Shown here: positions 1 to 7,515 of the stretch, one piece after another
How the letters are laid out: the number at the start of each line of letters is the position of its first letter
Position numbering within the stretch: the stretch's first letter is position 1
Assembly: GCA_023135995.1 (NCBI GenBank)
Contig: JAGLRY010000028.1
Coordinates: 1 to 34,624 of the forward strand
Length of the DNA stretch: 34,624 nt
Origin: Candidatus Aminicenantota bacterium
GTDB lineage: Bacteria; Acidobacteriota; Aminicenantia; Aminicenantales; Aminicenantaceae
Reading direction: 5' to 3'
Position numbers and translations under genes: made by a program
The notes under the pieces: generated by a model
The model's input: only the letters and a program-made list of their open reading frames with translations
Told to the model about the DNA's origin: nothing
Databases searched by the model: none

Positions 1-95
1 CCCGTCCAGCCCTTCTCACGGTTTTCTCCATCACACAATCTGATCACTCAATAACGCTATTGTGTATTCATGACATCACGGATTTGAAAATGCAT
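1..95 (+). repeat. Intergenic repeat, right-half copy (copy A)
   Basis: This stretch aligns without gaps, at roughly 80% identity by eye, to 17300-17392. It shares the blocks CCCTTCTCACGGTTTTCTC, CACACAATCTGATCACT and ATCACGG-TTTG-AAATGC. The same unit occurs inverted at 1782-1870. In the fuller copies this unit is the right arm of an inverted-repeat element, so the left arm probably lies upstream of base 1. It sits just beyond the 3' end of cutA and carries no ORF. Confidence 0.75.
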
Positions 96-129
96 CATTC
101 TCTGCTTATGGTTTAAAACGTTTCACGTT

Positions 130-450
130 TCACGATTGCGTATTTTGTGTGATCCAGTTCAAGTAATCTCTGGAACCCGTATGAATGGGGAGGGCAATGA
201 TCTCAGGAACCTGGTAAGAATGGAGGATTTTTATCCTCTGTTCCAGTTTCGGAAAAAGGCTGGTTTTGGTTTTGATGAACAGGATGAATTCCTGGTCATT
301 GGCAATGCGTTCTTCCCACCAATAGAAAGACTGAACTGCCGAAGTCACAGTGACGCAGGCGGCAAGCCGCTCTTCAACGATCTTCTGTGCAATATTTTTG
401 CCTTCTGTCTCGCTGGGGACGGTTGAGATCACTAAAAGATATTCATCCAT
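130..450 (-). CDS. cutA: CutA-like divalent cation tolerance protein
   Basis: A 106-residue protein of the CutA family. These are small PII-like homotrimers linked to copper/divalent-cation tolerance, although their exact biochemical role is unsettled. The family pattern is visible: an N-terminal strand (LLVISTVPS), EERLAACV, a central FYWWEE, and the segment with Y-VPEIIALP and a final YLNWI. Length matches the family (about 105-115 residues). I chose ATG at 450 because GGGAG lies 8 nt upstream; a TTG at 465 is in frame but poorer. It follows the M20 peptidase by 31 nt on the same strand, so the two are probably co-transcribed. Its last codons and TGA stop fall in a duplicated ACGTTTC motif (118-134). 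Confidence 0.93.
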   Translation of the reverse strand: MDEYLLVISTVPSETEGKNIAQKIVEERLAACVTVTSAVQSFYWWEERIANDQEFILFIKTKTSLFPKLEQRIKILHSYQVPEIIALPIHTGSRDYLNWITQNTQS

Positions 451-481
451 TTGTGCTGCTCCCAAAAAAGATTTTTAGTGT

Positions 482-1711
482 TTAGGGTTGTAAGAAAATA
501 TGAGCGAAGACCTTGGCGTCCCCCATCATGTTATCGATGACACAGTACTCATTGGGTTGATGGGCTGTCTCCTCATTCTTAGACCAACAGGCGGCATCGA
601 AATCTGACCACCGAAGGGGGCTGGCAAGTGTCCCCCCTCCGATCCCGATGGGTTTTGCTTCCTTCTTGTAGACATCTTTGATGCCTCTTTTTAGAGCGTG
701 AACAACAGGCGCTTCAGGGGATGTTGGAGGGGCTGCCGGTGATCGCTGCTCTTTCTCCATGACGATCTTCACGTTGAATTCTTTTTCTACGCGATCCATT
801 GCGATTTTGACCTGTTCTTCCACATCTTCTAAGCTGTAATACGGAAGGATGCGGTTATCCATGTAGAAGACATCCTCCCCGGGAATGGTGTTGATATTGG
901 GAACATTGGGATCTTTTTTTGTGGGCTCAAAAGTGGATATCGGGGGGTCGAAGATGAGGTCTTTGTAATCGAAGGTCTGGTAGAGTTTATTCAATTCTGT
1001 CACTAAGAAGGATGCCGCTCGAAAACTATTGACTCCTTTCTCAGGAGTAGACCCGTGTGCCTGCTCTCCAAAGGTCTTGAACTTGAGCCATAGGATACTC
1101 TTCTCTGCGATCTCGATCATCGTCCCGTCTGCGTTTCCCGCATCAGGCACAACGATGAGATCTTGCTTGCGAAAAGGGTTGGAATGTTTCAATACATATG
1201 TGAGCCCCTTTTCATTTCCCATTTCCTCATCGGCGACAAGGGCAACGCCGACATCATAATTGGGTTTCAGTCCTTCCGCCTGGAGTGTTTTGATGGCGAA
1301 AAGAGAAGCCACCATATCCTGCTGGTTGTCTTCCACTCCACGGCCGAATATTTTTCCCTCTTCCACCCAGGCCTTGAAGGGATTCCCTCTCCATTTCGAT
1401 AGTTCACCCGGAGGGACAACATCCATATGGCAGAGGATCCAGATGGTCTTCGCCGAATTTTTTCCTCTGTAATAGGCAAAAATATTGGGGCGGTAACCCG
1501 TATCCGCATCCAAGTCTGGCGCCTTAGCGACTGTGATGTCTTCGAATCCTGTGTTCTTGAGGAACTTAAGGAGGGCATCGGCTTTTGCGGCTTCACCCTC
1601 TCCACCGCTGGAGGGAGAAATAGCAGGAAGAGCACACAGCTGGATCTGCATGTCGATCATTTCATCACGGAAGGTGTCGATTCGGCTGGAGATCCTCTCA
1701 AAATCCTGCAT
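482..1711 (-). CDS. M20-family metallopeptidase (ArgE/DapE/dipeptidase type)
   Basis: A 409-residue zinc hydrolase of peptidase family M20, expected to cleave dipeptides or N-acyl amino acids in the cytoplasm. The metal and catalytic motifs are present: HMDVVPPG (His95, Asp97), GRGVEDNQQD (Asp128, bridging), ADEEMG (Glu162 general base, Glu163 ligand), VPDAG (Asp190), and a late His in EETAHQPNEY. The insertion between the motifs is the usual lid/dimerisation domain. There is no signal peptide. The ATG at 1711 has a promoter just upstream (1734-1762) and an AGAGAG purine tract. Substrate cannot be read from sequence; an acetylornithine deacetylase or DapE role is possible, but no arg or lys genes are nearby. 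Gene order suggests an operon with cutA. Confidence 0.92.
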   Translation of the reverse strand: MQDFERISSRIDTFRDEMIDMQIQLCALPAISPSSGGEGEAAKADALLKFLKNTGFEDITVAKAPDLDADTGYRPNIFAYYRGKNSAKTIWILCHMDVVPPGELSKWRGNPFKAWVEEGKIFGRGVEDNQQDMVASLFAIKTLQAEGLKPNYDVGVALVADEEMGNEKGLTYVLKHSNPFRKQDLIVVPDAGNADGTMIEIAEKSILWLKFKTFGEQAHGSTPEKGVNSFRAASFLVTELNKLYQTFDYKDLIFDPPISTFEPTKKDPNVPNINTIPGEDVFYMDNRILPYYSLEDVEEQVKIAMDRVEKEFNVKIVMEKEQRSPAAPPTSPEAPVVHALKRGIKDVYKKEAKPIGIGGGTLASPLRWSDFDAACWSKNEETAHQPNEYCVIDNMMGDAKVFAHIFLQP

Positions 1712-1733
1712 AAATTCTCTCTAAGTGAGGAAA

Positions 1734-1762
1734 ATTTTACCACTGCCAATAGGACATAGCAA
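1734..1762 (-). promoter_or_regulatory. Promoter of the M20 peptidase-cutA operon
   Basis: On the minus strand: -35 TTGCTA (1762-1757), a 17-nt spacer and -10 TAAAAT (1739-1734). The predicted start is near 1727, giving a leader of about 15 nt before the ATG at 1711. Confidence 0.5.
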
Positions 1763-1781
1763 GATATTCTTATCATGAATT

Positions 1782-2011
1782 GTCATTTCCAAAACCGTGA
1801 TGGCTTTTATACTTATTTGCGGGATTAAGTGATCAGATTGTGTGGTTGAGAAAACCGTTTGAAGGTTGAGCGGCCATGGTTCCTCGACCGGAGAGAGAGG
1901 AGAGCGAGGCCTGAAACCGAGCCTATTTTTCCTCGGTGGGGAAAAATTGGCGTGTTTTCGATACCACCAATCTGATCATTCTTAATGTCATCCATAGCGG
2001 ATTTGGGGATG
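1782..2011. repeat. Inverted-repeat intergenic element (copies C and D)
   Basis: The 347-nt gap between two divergent genes is mostly filled by this element. The left arm (1782-1870) is the reverse complement of the unit seen at 17300-17392, starting CATTTCCAAAACCGTGATGG and including the complement of CACACAATCTGATCACTTAAT. The right arm (about 1954-2011) is a shorter, more diverged forward copy (ACCACCAATCTGATCATT, then CGGATTTGGGGATGC). Between them is a hairpin at 1921-1951 (stem ATTTTTCC/GGAAAAAT, loop of 7, extended by GCC/GGC). No ORF is present. It lies exactly between the two divergent promoters, ending 10 nt before the -35 box at 2022. Confidence 0.65.
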
Positions 2012-2021
2012 CTTCCCCATC

Positions 2022-2050
2022 TTGACATTTCCTTGTGCAGGGAATACATT
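2022..2050 (+). promoter_or_regulatory. Promoter of the glycan cluster, start-codon-proximal
   Basis: TTGACA (2022-2027), a 17-nt spacer and TACATT (2045-2050). Only 8 nt separate the -10 box from the ATG at 2059, so the transcript would begin at or within about 2 nt of the start codon. Confidence 0.55.
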
Positions 2051-2058
2051 ACCCCCAA

Positions 2059-3195
2059 ATGCGGGTAGGCTTTGACGTGCGCCCTTTCCTGAAGGAAGAA
2101 ACGGGCGTTGGGATCTATTTCAAGAACCTTCTGTTTGCCCTGTCAAAGATCGATACAGAGAATGAGTACTATCTGTTTTCGTCCTCTTGGAAGGATCGAT
2201 TTGATCCCAAGAAGATTCCTCCATTTGCCCACAAATATTTCAAGGATTTTCGCTATCCGGTCAGGATGATCAATTTTTTGTGGAATAAACTTGGCTGGCC
2301 ATCCATGGACCTTTTTGTCAAGACGAGCTTGGACCTGACCCATTCACCTACGCCCCTTGTCTTACCCTCCAGAGGCAAGAAGGTCGTGACTATTTATGAT
2401 CTCTGTTTTTTGGACTATCCCCATTTGAGTGACGATGAGTCGAGACACGTGTTTTCTTCGAGGATCGAACAGTCCCTTAATCATGCTGACAGCATCGTCA
2501 CCATATCACACTTCAGCCAGGAACAGGTTTTGAGAAGATTTTCTGTTGATAAGGATAAAGTGCATGTGACCTACTTGGGGATCGACCATGATTTCTGGCG
2601 TGATGTTGCCCAAGAAGAAACAGAACGGGTCAAGTCCAAATTCAGTTTACCTCCGTCCTACCTGCTTTTTGTTGGTGCTCAAGAACCCCGTAAGAACATC
2701 GGAAATCTGATCGAAAGCTTGAAGATCGTCCATACCCAATACGGAAGGATTCCTCTCATCCTTGTGGGAGGAAAGGGGAAGGACTCTTCGAATGTCTGGG
2801 ACAAGATCAGTGAGCATGACCTCAAACAATGGGTGCAAATGACCGGATATTTGACAGATGTTGAGTTGAGGAGTATATACCGGTCGGCCACTGCGTTCAT
2901 ATTCCCGTCCCTGTGTGAGGGGTTTGGATTGCCTCTTCTTGAAGCCATGTGCTCCCAGACTCCTGTCCTCGCGTCCAGAGCCTCAGCACTCCCTGAAATA
3001 TGCTCTGACGCAGCAATCTTCTTCGACCCGGATCAACCCGAGGATATGGCAAAGGCGATTTTAAGTGTGCTTAAAGACACAGATTTGAGAGAAGACCTGG
3101 TCAAGAGAGGGGAACAAAGAGTTTTGGATTTCAGCTGGAAGTCCACTGCAGAACAGACTCTATCCATCTATCGATCCCTGGTGGAAGCCCCATGA
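2059..3195 (+). CDS. GT4-family glycosyltransferase (mannosyltransferase-like)
   Basis: A 378-residue retaining glycosyltransferase with a GT-B fold, family GT4. It transfers a sugar from a nucleotide donor to a growing lipid-linked glycan at the inner membrane face. Visible marks are the N-terminal Rossmann start MRVGFDVRPFLKEETGVG, the acceptor-side signature VVTIYDLCFLDYP, the hinge FVGAQEPRKNI, and the donor-site motif EGFGLPLLEAM with its catalytic E-x7-E spacing. I start at ATG 2059, where family members begin; an in-frame GTG at 2035 would lie inside the promoter. First gene of the glycan cluster; overlaps the next gene by 4 nt (ATGA). The donor sugar cannot be determined. Confidence 0.92.
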   Translation: MRVGFDVRPFLKEETGVGIYFKNLLFALSKIDTENEYYLFSSSWKDRFDPKKIPPFAHKYFKDFRYPVRMINFLWNKLGWPSMDLFVKTSLDLTHSPTPLVLPSRGKKVVTIYDLCFLDYPHLSDDESRHVFSSRIEQSLNHADSIVTISHFSQEQVLRRFSVDKDKVHVTYLGIDHDFWRDVAQEETERVKSKFSLPPSYLLFVGAQEPRKNIGNLIESLKIVHTQYGRIPLILVGGKGKDSSNVWDKISEHDLKQWVQMTGYLTDVELRSIYRSATAFIFPSLCEGFGLPLLEAMCSQTPVLASRASALPEICSDAAIFFDPDQPEDMAKAILSVLKDTDLREDLVKRGEQRVLDFSWKSTAEQTLSIYRSLVEAP

Positions 3196-4355
3196 CAAAT
3201 ATTTGTTTTCTCTCTCACACCTCTGAGCTCAATGGGGCGGAGCTTAATCTTCTCCAAATACTGGAGAGGATCGACAGGCAAACGTACAATCCCTCCCTTA
3301 TCGTGCCACGGGAAGGCCGTCTTTTGGCAGAGGCGAAAAGGCTCGGGATCGAGGCCCAGGTTTTCCCCGCAAAATGGTGGCTCACAGAGAAGGGAAAAAT
3401 GTGGAAGCAACCCTTTACCTGGATTTGGAACATACGCGCTTCCCTCCGTTTGGCGCAATGGATCAAGCACAAACAGATCGACCTCGTTTTCAGCAATTCC
3501 AGCGCGTCGTTCAGCGGGGCATTGGCAGCGAGCCAAACGCATGTGCCTCATGTCTGGTACATCCATGAAATATTAGGAGGGGAGACTCCTCAGCTGACCT
3601 TCATGTTCGGACAGAGGGCTTTGTCCCGGTTTATCGCCCGGTTCTCTTGTAAAATCCTGGTGAACTCTCATGCGAGCGAAGCCTTTTTCTCCGAAAAAGG
3701 GAATGTGCGGCTGGTTTACAATGGAATCCAACTCATGGATGAGGGCAAAAATGAAACTCAGATGTTGGGCCGTCAGTGGGGAATAGATACACAGGATATC
3801 GTGTTCGGGATGGTGGGGAAAATCTGTGAAGAAAAGGGGCAGAGAGAGGTGATCACAGCCCTGGGGATGATTGGAAAAGATCGGCCGCTGAAACTATTGA
3901 TTGTGGGGGAAGTGAAATCTAAAGCGTACTTTGCAGAACTCGCAAAGATTTGCGAGGTTTATGGTATCAAGGAGCGCGTGGTCTTTACCGGTTATCGGAG
4001 GGATGTGTTGCGTGTTCTGCGTTTGATGGATTGTCTACTTGTGGCTTCGAGCGCAGAATCTTTTGGCCGAACGGTCATCGAAGCCATGTCTGTCAAAACT
4101 CCTGTTATCGCCGTAAAGTCAGGCGGCATTCCGGAAATCATCATCCATGGGGCAAACGGCTTCCTTTTGAATTCGAGGGATCCGGAAGTGATCCAAGACG
4201 GGATGATGTCCTTTCTCAACAATCGGGATACACACACTCAGGCTGCTGAAGAGGGTTATCGGACCGTTCAGGAGAAGTTTTTATTATCAGACCAGGTGAA
4301 AAAGATAGAACAAGTGTTGGAGGAGTGCCTTGGAGATCATGGAGGAGTGAATTGA
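3192..4355 (+). CDS. GT4-family glycosyltransferase
   Basis: A 387-residue GT-B glycosyltransferase. The N-terminal half carries FLSHTSELNGAELNLLQIL, the nucleotide/acceptor loop seen in many GT4 enzymes, and HVWYIHEIL. The C-terminal half has FGMVGKICEEKGQREVITAL, VVFTGYRRDV and the donor-binding ESFGRTVIEAM followed by PVIAVKSGGIPEII. The ATG overlaps the preceding TGA by 4 nt, indicating translational coupling. Its 3' end runs to 4355, touching the next gene's start. The role in surface polysaccharide assembly is inferred from context; the sugar is unknown. Confidence 0.92.
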   Translation: MTNICFLSHTSELNGAELNLLQILERIDRQTYNPSLIVPREGRLLAEAKRLGIEAQVFPAKWWLTEKGKMWKQPFTWIWNIRASLRLAQWIKHKQIDLVFSNSSASFSGALAASQTHVPHVWYIHEILGGETPQLTFMFGQRALSRFIARFSCKILVNSHASEAFFSEKGNVRLVYNGIQLMDEGKNETQMLGRQWGIDTQDIVFGMVGKICEEKGQREVITALGMIGKDRPLKLLIVGEVKSKAYFAELAKICEVYGIKERVVFTGYRRDVLRVLRLMDCLLVASSAESFGRTVIEAMSVKTPVIAVKSGGIPEIIIHGANGFLLNSRDPEVIQDGMMSFLNNRDTHTQAAEEGYRTVQEKFLLSDQVKKIEQVLEECLGDHGGVN

Positions 4356-5242
4356 ACCGTGCGGAGAAAGTGCCCGAGATTTCTGTCATATTGGTGAATT
4401 ACAATGACCGACACCATCTTGAAGATTGCCTGTCCTCCCTGAACAAAACTGTTGTGGATATCCCTTTCGAGGTCTTTGTGGTCGACAACCAGTCATCCGA
4501 TGGAAGCCCCGAGTGGATTCGTGAACACGCCCCCGGAGTTCAACTTATCGCCAACTCTGAGAACGTGGGCTTTGCCAGAGCCAACAACCAAGGGATACAG
4601 AAGAGTCGAGGAGCATATATCCTTTTTCTGAACACGGATACTGCGGTCGAACCCGGAGCCGTTCAATCTCTCCTTGAGGAGTTGAGGTCGAACAGCACCA
4701 TAGGCGCAGTAGGCCCTGCGCTCTTTTGCGGCGAGAAAACATTCCAGGTCTCTTTCGGAAAGAGGGTGAGTTTTTTCCGAGAGATCTTCCAAAAGCTGGT
4801 GTTGAATCCTTACTACAGATTCCGGTTAAAAAAGGAGTCGAAAAAACGCGAGGTGGGATGGTTGAGTGCGGCCTGTCTCCTCACGCGGAAGGATATCCTG
4901 GAGGAAGTTGGACTGTTTGACGAGAATTATTTTCTCTATTTTGAAGACATCGACCTCTGTGTCAGGATCAGAGAAAAGGGTTATGTTCTGGAATATCTTC
5001 CCCAGGCAAGAGTGTATCATTCAGGAGGTGCAAGCACTGAAGGGTTGGAACTTTTCATCCGTTATCATTACAGGAAAAGCCAGCTCTTTTTTTATCAAAA
5101 ACACAATTCCAAGGTTGCAAGGACACTGCTTCGTCTTTATCTGTGGTTCAACTTTAACCTTCTCCTCGTGTGGGGGTACCTGAAAGGAGCTCCGGACATG
5201 AACGAAAGACGTGTTCTCAGGGGACTGTTGAGAGAAAAATGA
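4352..5242 (+). CDS. GT2-family glycosyltransferase (rhamnosyltransferase-like)
   Basis: About 296 residues with a GT-A fold, family GT2, an inverting transferase resembling WbbL/rhamnosyltransferases. Seen: ISVILVNYN at the start, VFVVDNQSSDGS (nucleotide-binding Asp), LFLNTDTAVEPGA (the metal-binding region), and the late block FDENYFLYFEDIDLCVRIREKGY containing the ED catalytic pair. The C-terminus ends in a hydrophobic stretch (LYLWFNFNLLLVWGYL) that may associate with the membrane. Start choice: TTG at 4352 follows a strong GGAGGAG (4341-4347) and overlaps the previous stop. An in-frame GTG at 4325 or 4370 is possible. It is the only GT2 member among GT4 enzymes in this cluster. Confidence 0.9.
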   Translation: MNRAEKVPEISVILVNYNDRHHLEDCLSSLNKTVVDIPFEVFVVDNQSSDGSPEWIREHAPGVQLIANSENVGFARANNQGIQKSRGAYILFLNTDTAVEPGAVQSLLEELRSNSTIGAVGPALFCGEKTFQVSFGKRVSFFREIFQKLVLNPYYRFRLKKESKKREVGWLSAACLLTRKDILEEVGLFDENYFLYFEDIDLCVRIREKGYVLEYLPQARVYHSGGASTEGLELFIRYHYRKSQLFFYQKHNSKVARTLLRLYLWFNFNLLLVWGYLKGAPDMNERRVLRGLLREK

Positions 5243-6369
5243 GAAAAATCAAAGTCCTCGAAATGATCGACCGGACCTTCCTGGGTGGAGGTCAGATCAA
5301 CCTGCTCGCTCTTGCAAGATCTTTAGACCGCGAAACGTTCGAGGTTTCTGTCTGCTCGCGGGGGGAAGGGCCTTTGGTCGATGCGCTCAGTAAGGAAGGG
5401 ATCCCCCATTTTCCGATCGCTTTCAGTAAACGTTTCCAAAAAGGAAGTGTGAAAGATATCGTCTCGCTCCTCAACTCGCATCATTTTGATATTCTCCACA
5501 CACATGGGGGTGTTGCCGGCCTTTTTGGCCGTTGGTCTGCGCGCAAATGTGATCGACCGCCGCGTCTTGTCCACACTCTTCACGGGATCCACTATCTTCA
5601 TTACAGAAATTTTTTGCTCAAGTCTCTTTATATATACCTTGAACGATTATTCTCACGCTTTTCAGATGCGGTTATTTTTGTCTCAGATGCAGATAGAAAG
5701 AGGGGCCGGCGCTTTAAGCTGGTCCCCGAAGACAAACAGGTCGTGATCAAGAATGGCATCGATTTTGAGGCATTCGAGTCGGGGGCCTCCTTGAAAGAGG
5801 GGAGAGGTGAGCTTGGGTTCGACTCATCCGGTCCCGTTGTCGGGACTATAGCACGCCTGCACCGGCAAAAGGGACTTTCCTATCTTTTTCAGGCGGCAAA
5901 AAAAATTCAGGATTCCATTCCTGAGGCAAAGCTGTGGATCGTGGGTGGTGGCCCTCTGTTGTCAAAGTTCCAAAGGCTGGGGAAAAAACTCGGTCTAGAA
6001 AAGACGGTTCTTCTATTGGGAGAAAGGAAGGATGTTGCGCAGCTTTTAGCGCACTTTGATGTTTTCGTCCTCCCTTCTCTTTGGGAGGGCCTTCCATACG
6101 CTCTGATAGAAGCTGCGGCTCTGGCTAAACCGGTCGTCGCTACAGATATTGATGGCGTGAAAGAGCTCGTTAAACACGGTGAGACCGGCCTTCTTGTCCC
6201 GGTCAAGGATTCTACACGCTTGGCGCATGCTGTGGTCCGGTTGCTTCAAGATAGAGAGTATGCAGCGACTCTTGGTTTGAACTTGAAAGACGCCATCCAC
6301 CAGGAACATAAACTCTCCCGGATGCTCCAAAAAACCCAGGATCTCTACCGCAAGCTCACTGTCGATTGA
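5239..6369 (+). CDS. GT4-family glycosyltransferase
   Basis: A 376-residue GT-B enzyme. It starts MRKIKVLEMIDRTFLGGGQ, with the glycine-rich acceptor loop (GGGQINLLALA), then HTHGGVAGLFGRW and TLHGIHYLHYRN in the N-domain. The C-domain has GTIARLHRQKGLSYL, the donor motif LWEGLPYALIEAAAL and PVVATDIDGVKELV. The ATG at 5239 overlaps the previous TGA by 4 nt and fits the family N-terminus; an upstream in-frame extension to 5170 overlaps the neighbour too far. Its own stop codon (6367-6369) overlaps the -35 box of an internal promoter for the next gene. Confidence 0.92.
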   Translation: MRKIKVLEMIDRTFLGGGQINLLALARSLDRETFEVSVCSRGEGPLVDALSKEGIPHFPIAFSKRFQKGSVKDIVSLLNSHHFDILHTHGGVAGLFGRWSARKCDRPPRLVHTLHGIHYLHYRNFLLKSLYIYLERLFSRFSDAVIFVSDADRKRGRRFKLVPEDKQVVIKNGIDFEAFESGASLKEGRGELGFDSSGPVVGTIARLHRQKGLSYLFQAAKKIQDSIPEAKLWIVGGGPLLSKFQRLGKKLGLEKTVLLLGERKDVAQLLAHFDVFVLPSLWEGLPYALIEAAALAKPVVATDIDGVKELVKHGETGLLVPVKDSTRLAHAVVRLLQDREYAATLGLNLKDAIHQEHKLSRMLQKTQDLYRKLTVD

Positions 6370-6394
6370 CAAAAAGAAGGGGTCTTTTTATAAT
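6366..6394 (+). promoter_or_regulatory. Consensus sigma-70 promoter inside the glycan cluster
   Basis: TTGACA (6366-6371), exactly 17 nt, then TATAAT (6389-6394): both boxes match the consensus perfectly. The -10 box ends 8 nt before the ATG at 6403, so the transcript should be leaderless or nearly so. The -35 box overlaps the stop codon of the preceding gene. Confidence 0.8.
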
Positions 6395-6402
6395 CAACCT
6401 CA

Positions 6403-7515
6403 ATGAAGAGTCCTAAAGTCGCTCTCGTCCATGATTGGCTAACGGGTCGAAGAGGTGGAGAGAAAGTCCTGGAAGTCTTTGCAGAAATCTATCCTGATGC
6501 ACCCATCTACACGCTCTTTCATTTTCGCGGGAGCCAGATCCCGGATATCGAACAAAAGAGAATCGTTTCCAGTTTTATCCAGAAGTTTCCTTTTCTCAAC
6601 AAAAGATACAGGTTTTACCTCCCATTGTTTCCCTTGGCTGTCGAGCTCTTTGACCTTCAAGAGTATGACTTTATCATTTCGAGCTCTCACTGTGTGGCCA
6701 AAGGAGCCATTCCCAGGCCAGATGCCCTCCATGTCTGTTATGTCCATTCTCCTATGAGGTATGCCTGGAACCAGTACTCATCCTATTTTTCCCCAGAGAT
6801 GCTGGGATTTTTCTCGAGAAGGATCATCCCACCCATCATCCACCGTCTGCGCATCTGGGATGAATCCTCCTCTCACAGAGTGGATCACTTTATTGCCAAC
6901 GCCAAAGCTGTGTCTGACAGGATTTACAGGTATTACAAACGCCCTGCTGATGTCATTCATCCACCGGTGGATACAGGATTTTTTGAGCCTGGGGAGGTTG
7001 AAGAGGACTATTTCCTGATCGTTTCCGCATTGGTTCCGTACAAGAGGATAGGCCTGGCTATCGAAGCATTCAATCAAACAGGACAGCATCTGAAGATAAT
7101 CGGTCAGGGGCCGGATTACCCAAAACTCAAAAGACGTGCGAAGCCAAATATTGAATTTTTAGGGTCGGTTTCTCCCGAATTCCTTCTCCAGGCTTACCAA
7201 AAATCCCGGGCGCTCGTCATTCCGGGTGAAGAGGATTTTGGGATCAACTCTCTCGAATCCCAGGCTTGCGGTGTCCCTGTCATCGCCTTTGGACGTGGAG
7301 GCGCAAAAGAAACCGTACTCCCCGATGAGACAGGACTTCTGTACGAGGAACTGAGCAGCGAAAGCCTCAGCGCTGCGCTTGACAAATTTAAAGACATGAC
7401 TTTTAATAAAACAGCAATACGGGCAAATGCCATAAAATTCTCTCGCGACTCGTTTAAGAAAGAGATCTCTTCCTACTTCCTGCAGAAATGGGCAGAGCAT
7501 GAGAACCAGTTATGA
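6403..7515 (+). CDS. GT4-family glycosyltransferase (WbaZ-like)
   Basis: A 370-residue GT-B enzyme of the subgroup often annotated as WbaZ/mannosyltransferase. Seen: VALVHDWLTGRRGGEKVLEVF at the N-terminus, the conserved VCYVHSPMRYAWNQY block, FIANAKAVSDRI, VIHPPVDTGFF, the hinge FLIVSALVPYKRI, and the donor-site region GEEDFGINSLESQACGVPVIAFGRGGAKETV. The ATG at 6403 has no Shine-Dalgarno sequence at a useful distance; a perfect promoter sits 8 nt upstream instead. It overlaps the following sugar-phosphate transferase by 4 nt, so the internal promoter would drive both. The specific sugar and linkage cannot be assigned. Confidence 0.92.
   Translation: MKSPKVALVHDWLTGRRGGEKVLEVFAEIYPDAPIYTLFHFRGSQIPDIEQKRIVSSFIQKFPFLNKRYRFYLPLFPLAVELFDLQEYDFIISSSHCVAKGAIPRPDALHVCYVHSPMRYAWNQYSSYFSPEMLGFFSRRIIPPIIHRLRIWDESSSHRVDHFIANAKAVSDRIYRYYKRPADVIHPPVDTGFFEPGEVEEDYFLIVSALVPYKRIGLAIEAFNQTGQHLKIIGQGPDYPKLKRRAKPNIEFLGSVSPEFLLQAYQKSRALVIPGEEDFGINSLESQACGVPVIAFGRGGAKETVLPDETGLLYEELSSESLSAALDKFKDMTFNKTAIRANAIKFSRDSFKKEISSYFLQKWAEHENQL

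Noticed and set aside
1855..1950. Purine-rich tract (GGAGAGAGAGGAGAG) as a possible small RNA or CRISPR-like repeat
   Set aside because: No repeated units or regular spacing; it is the centre of an inverted element. No CRISPR array is present anywhere in the window.
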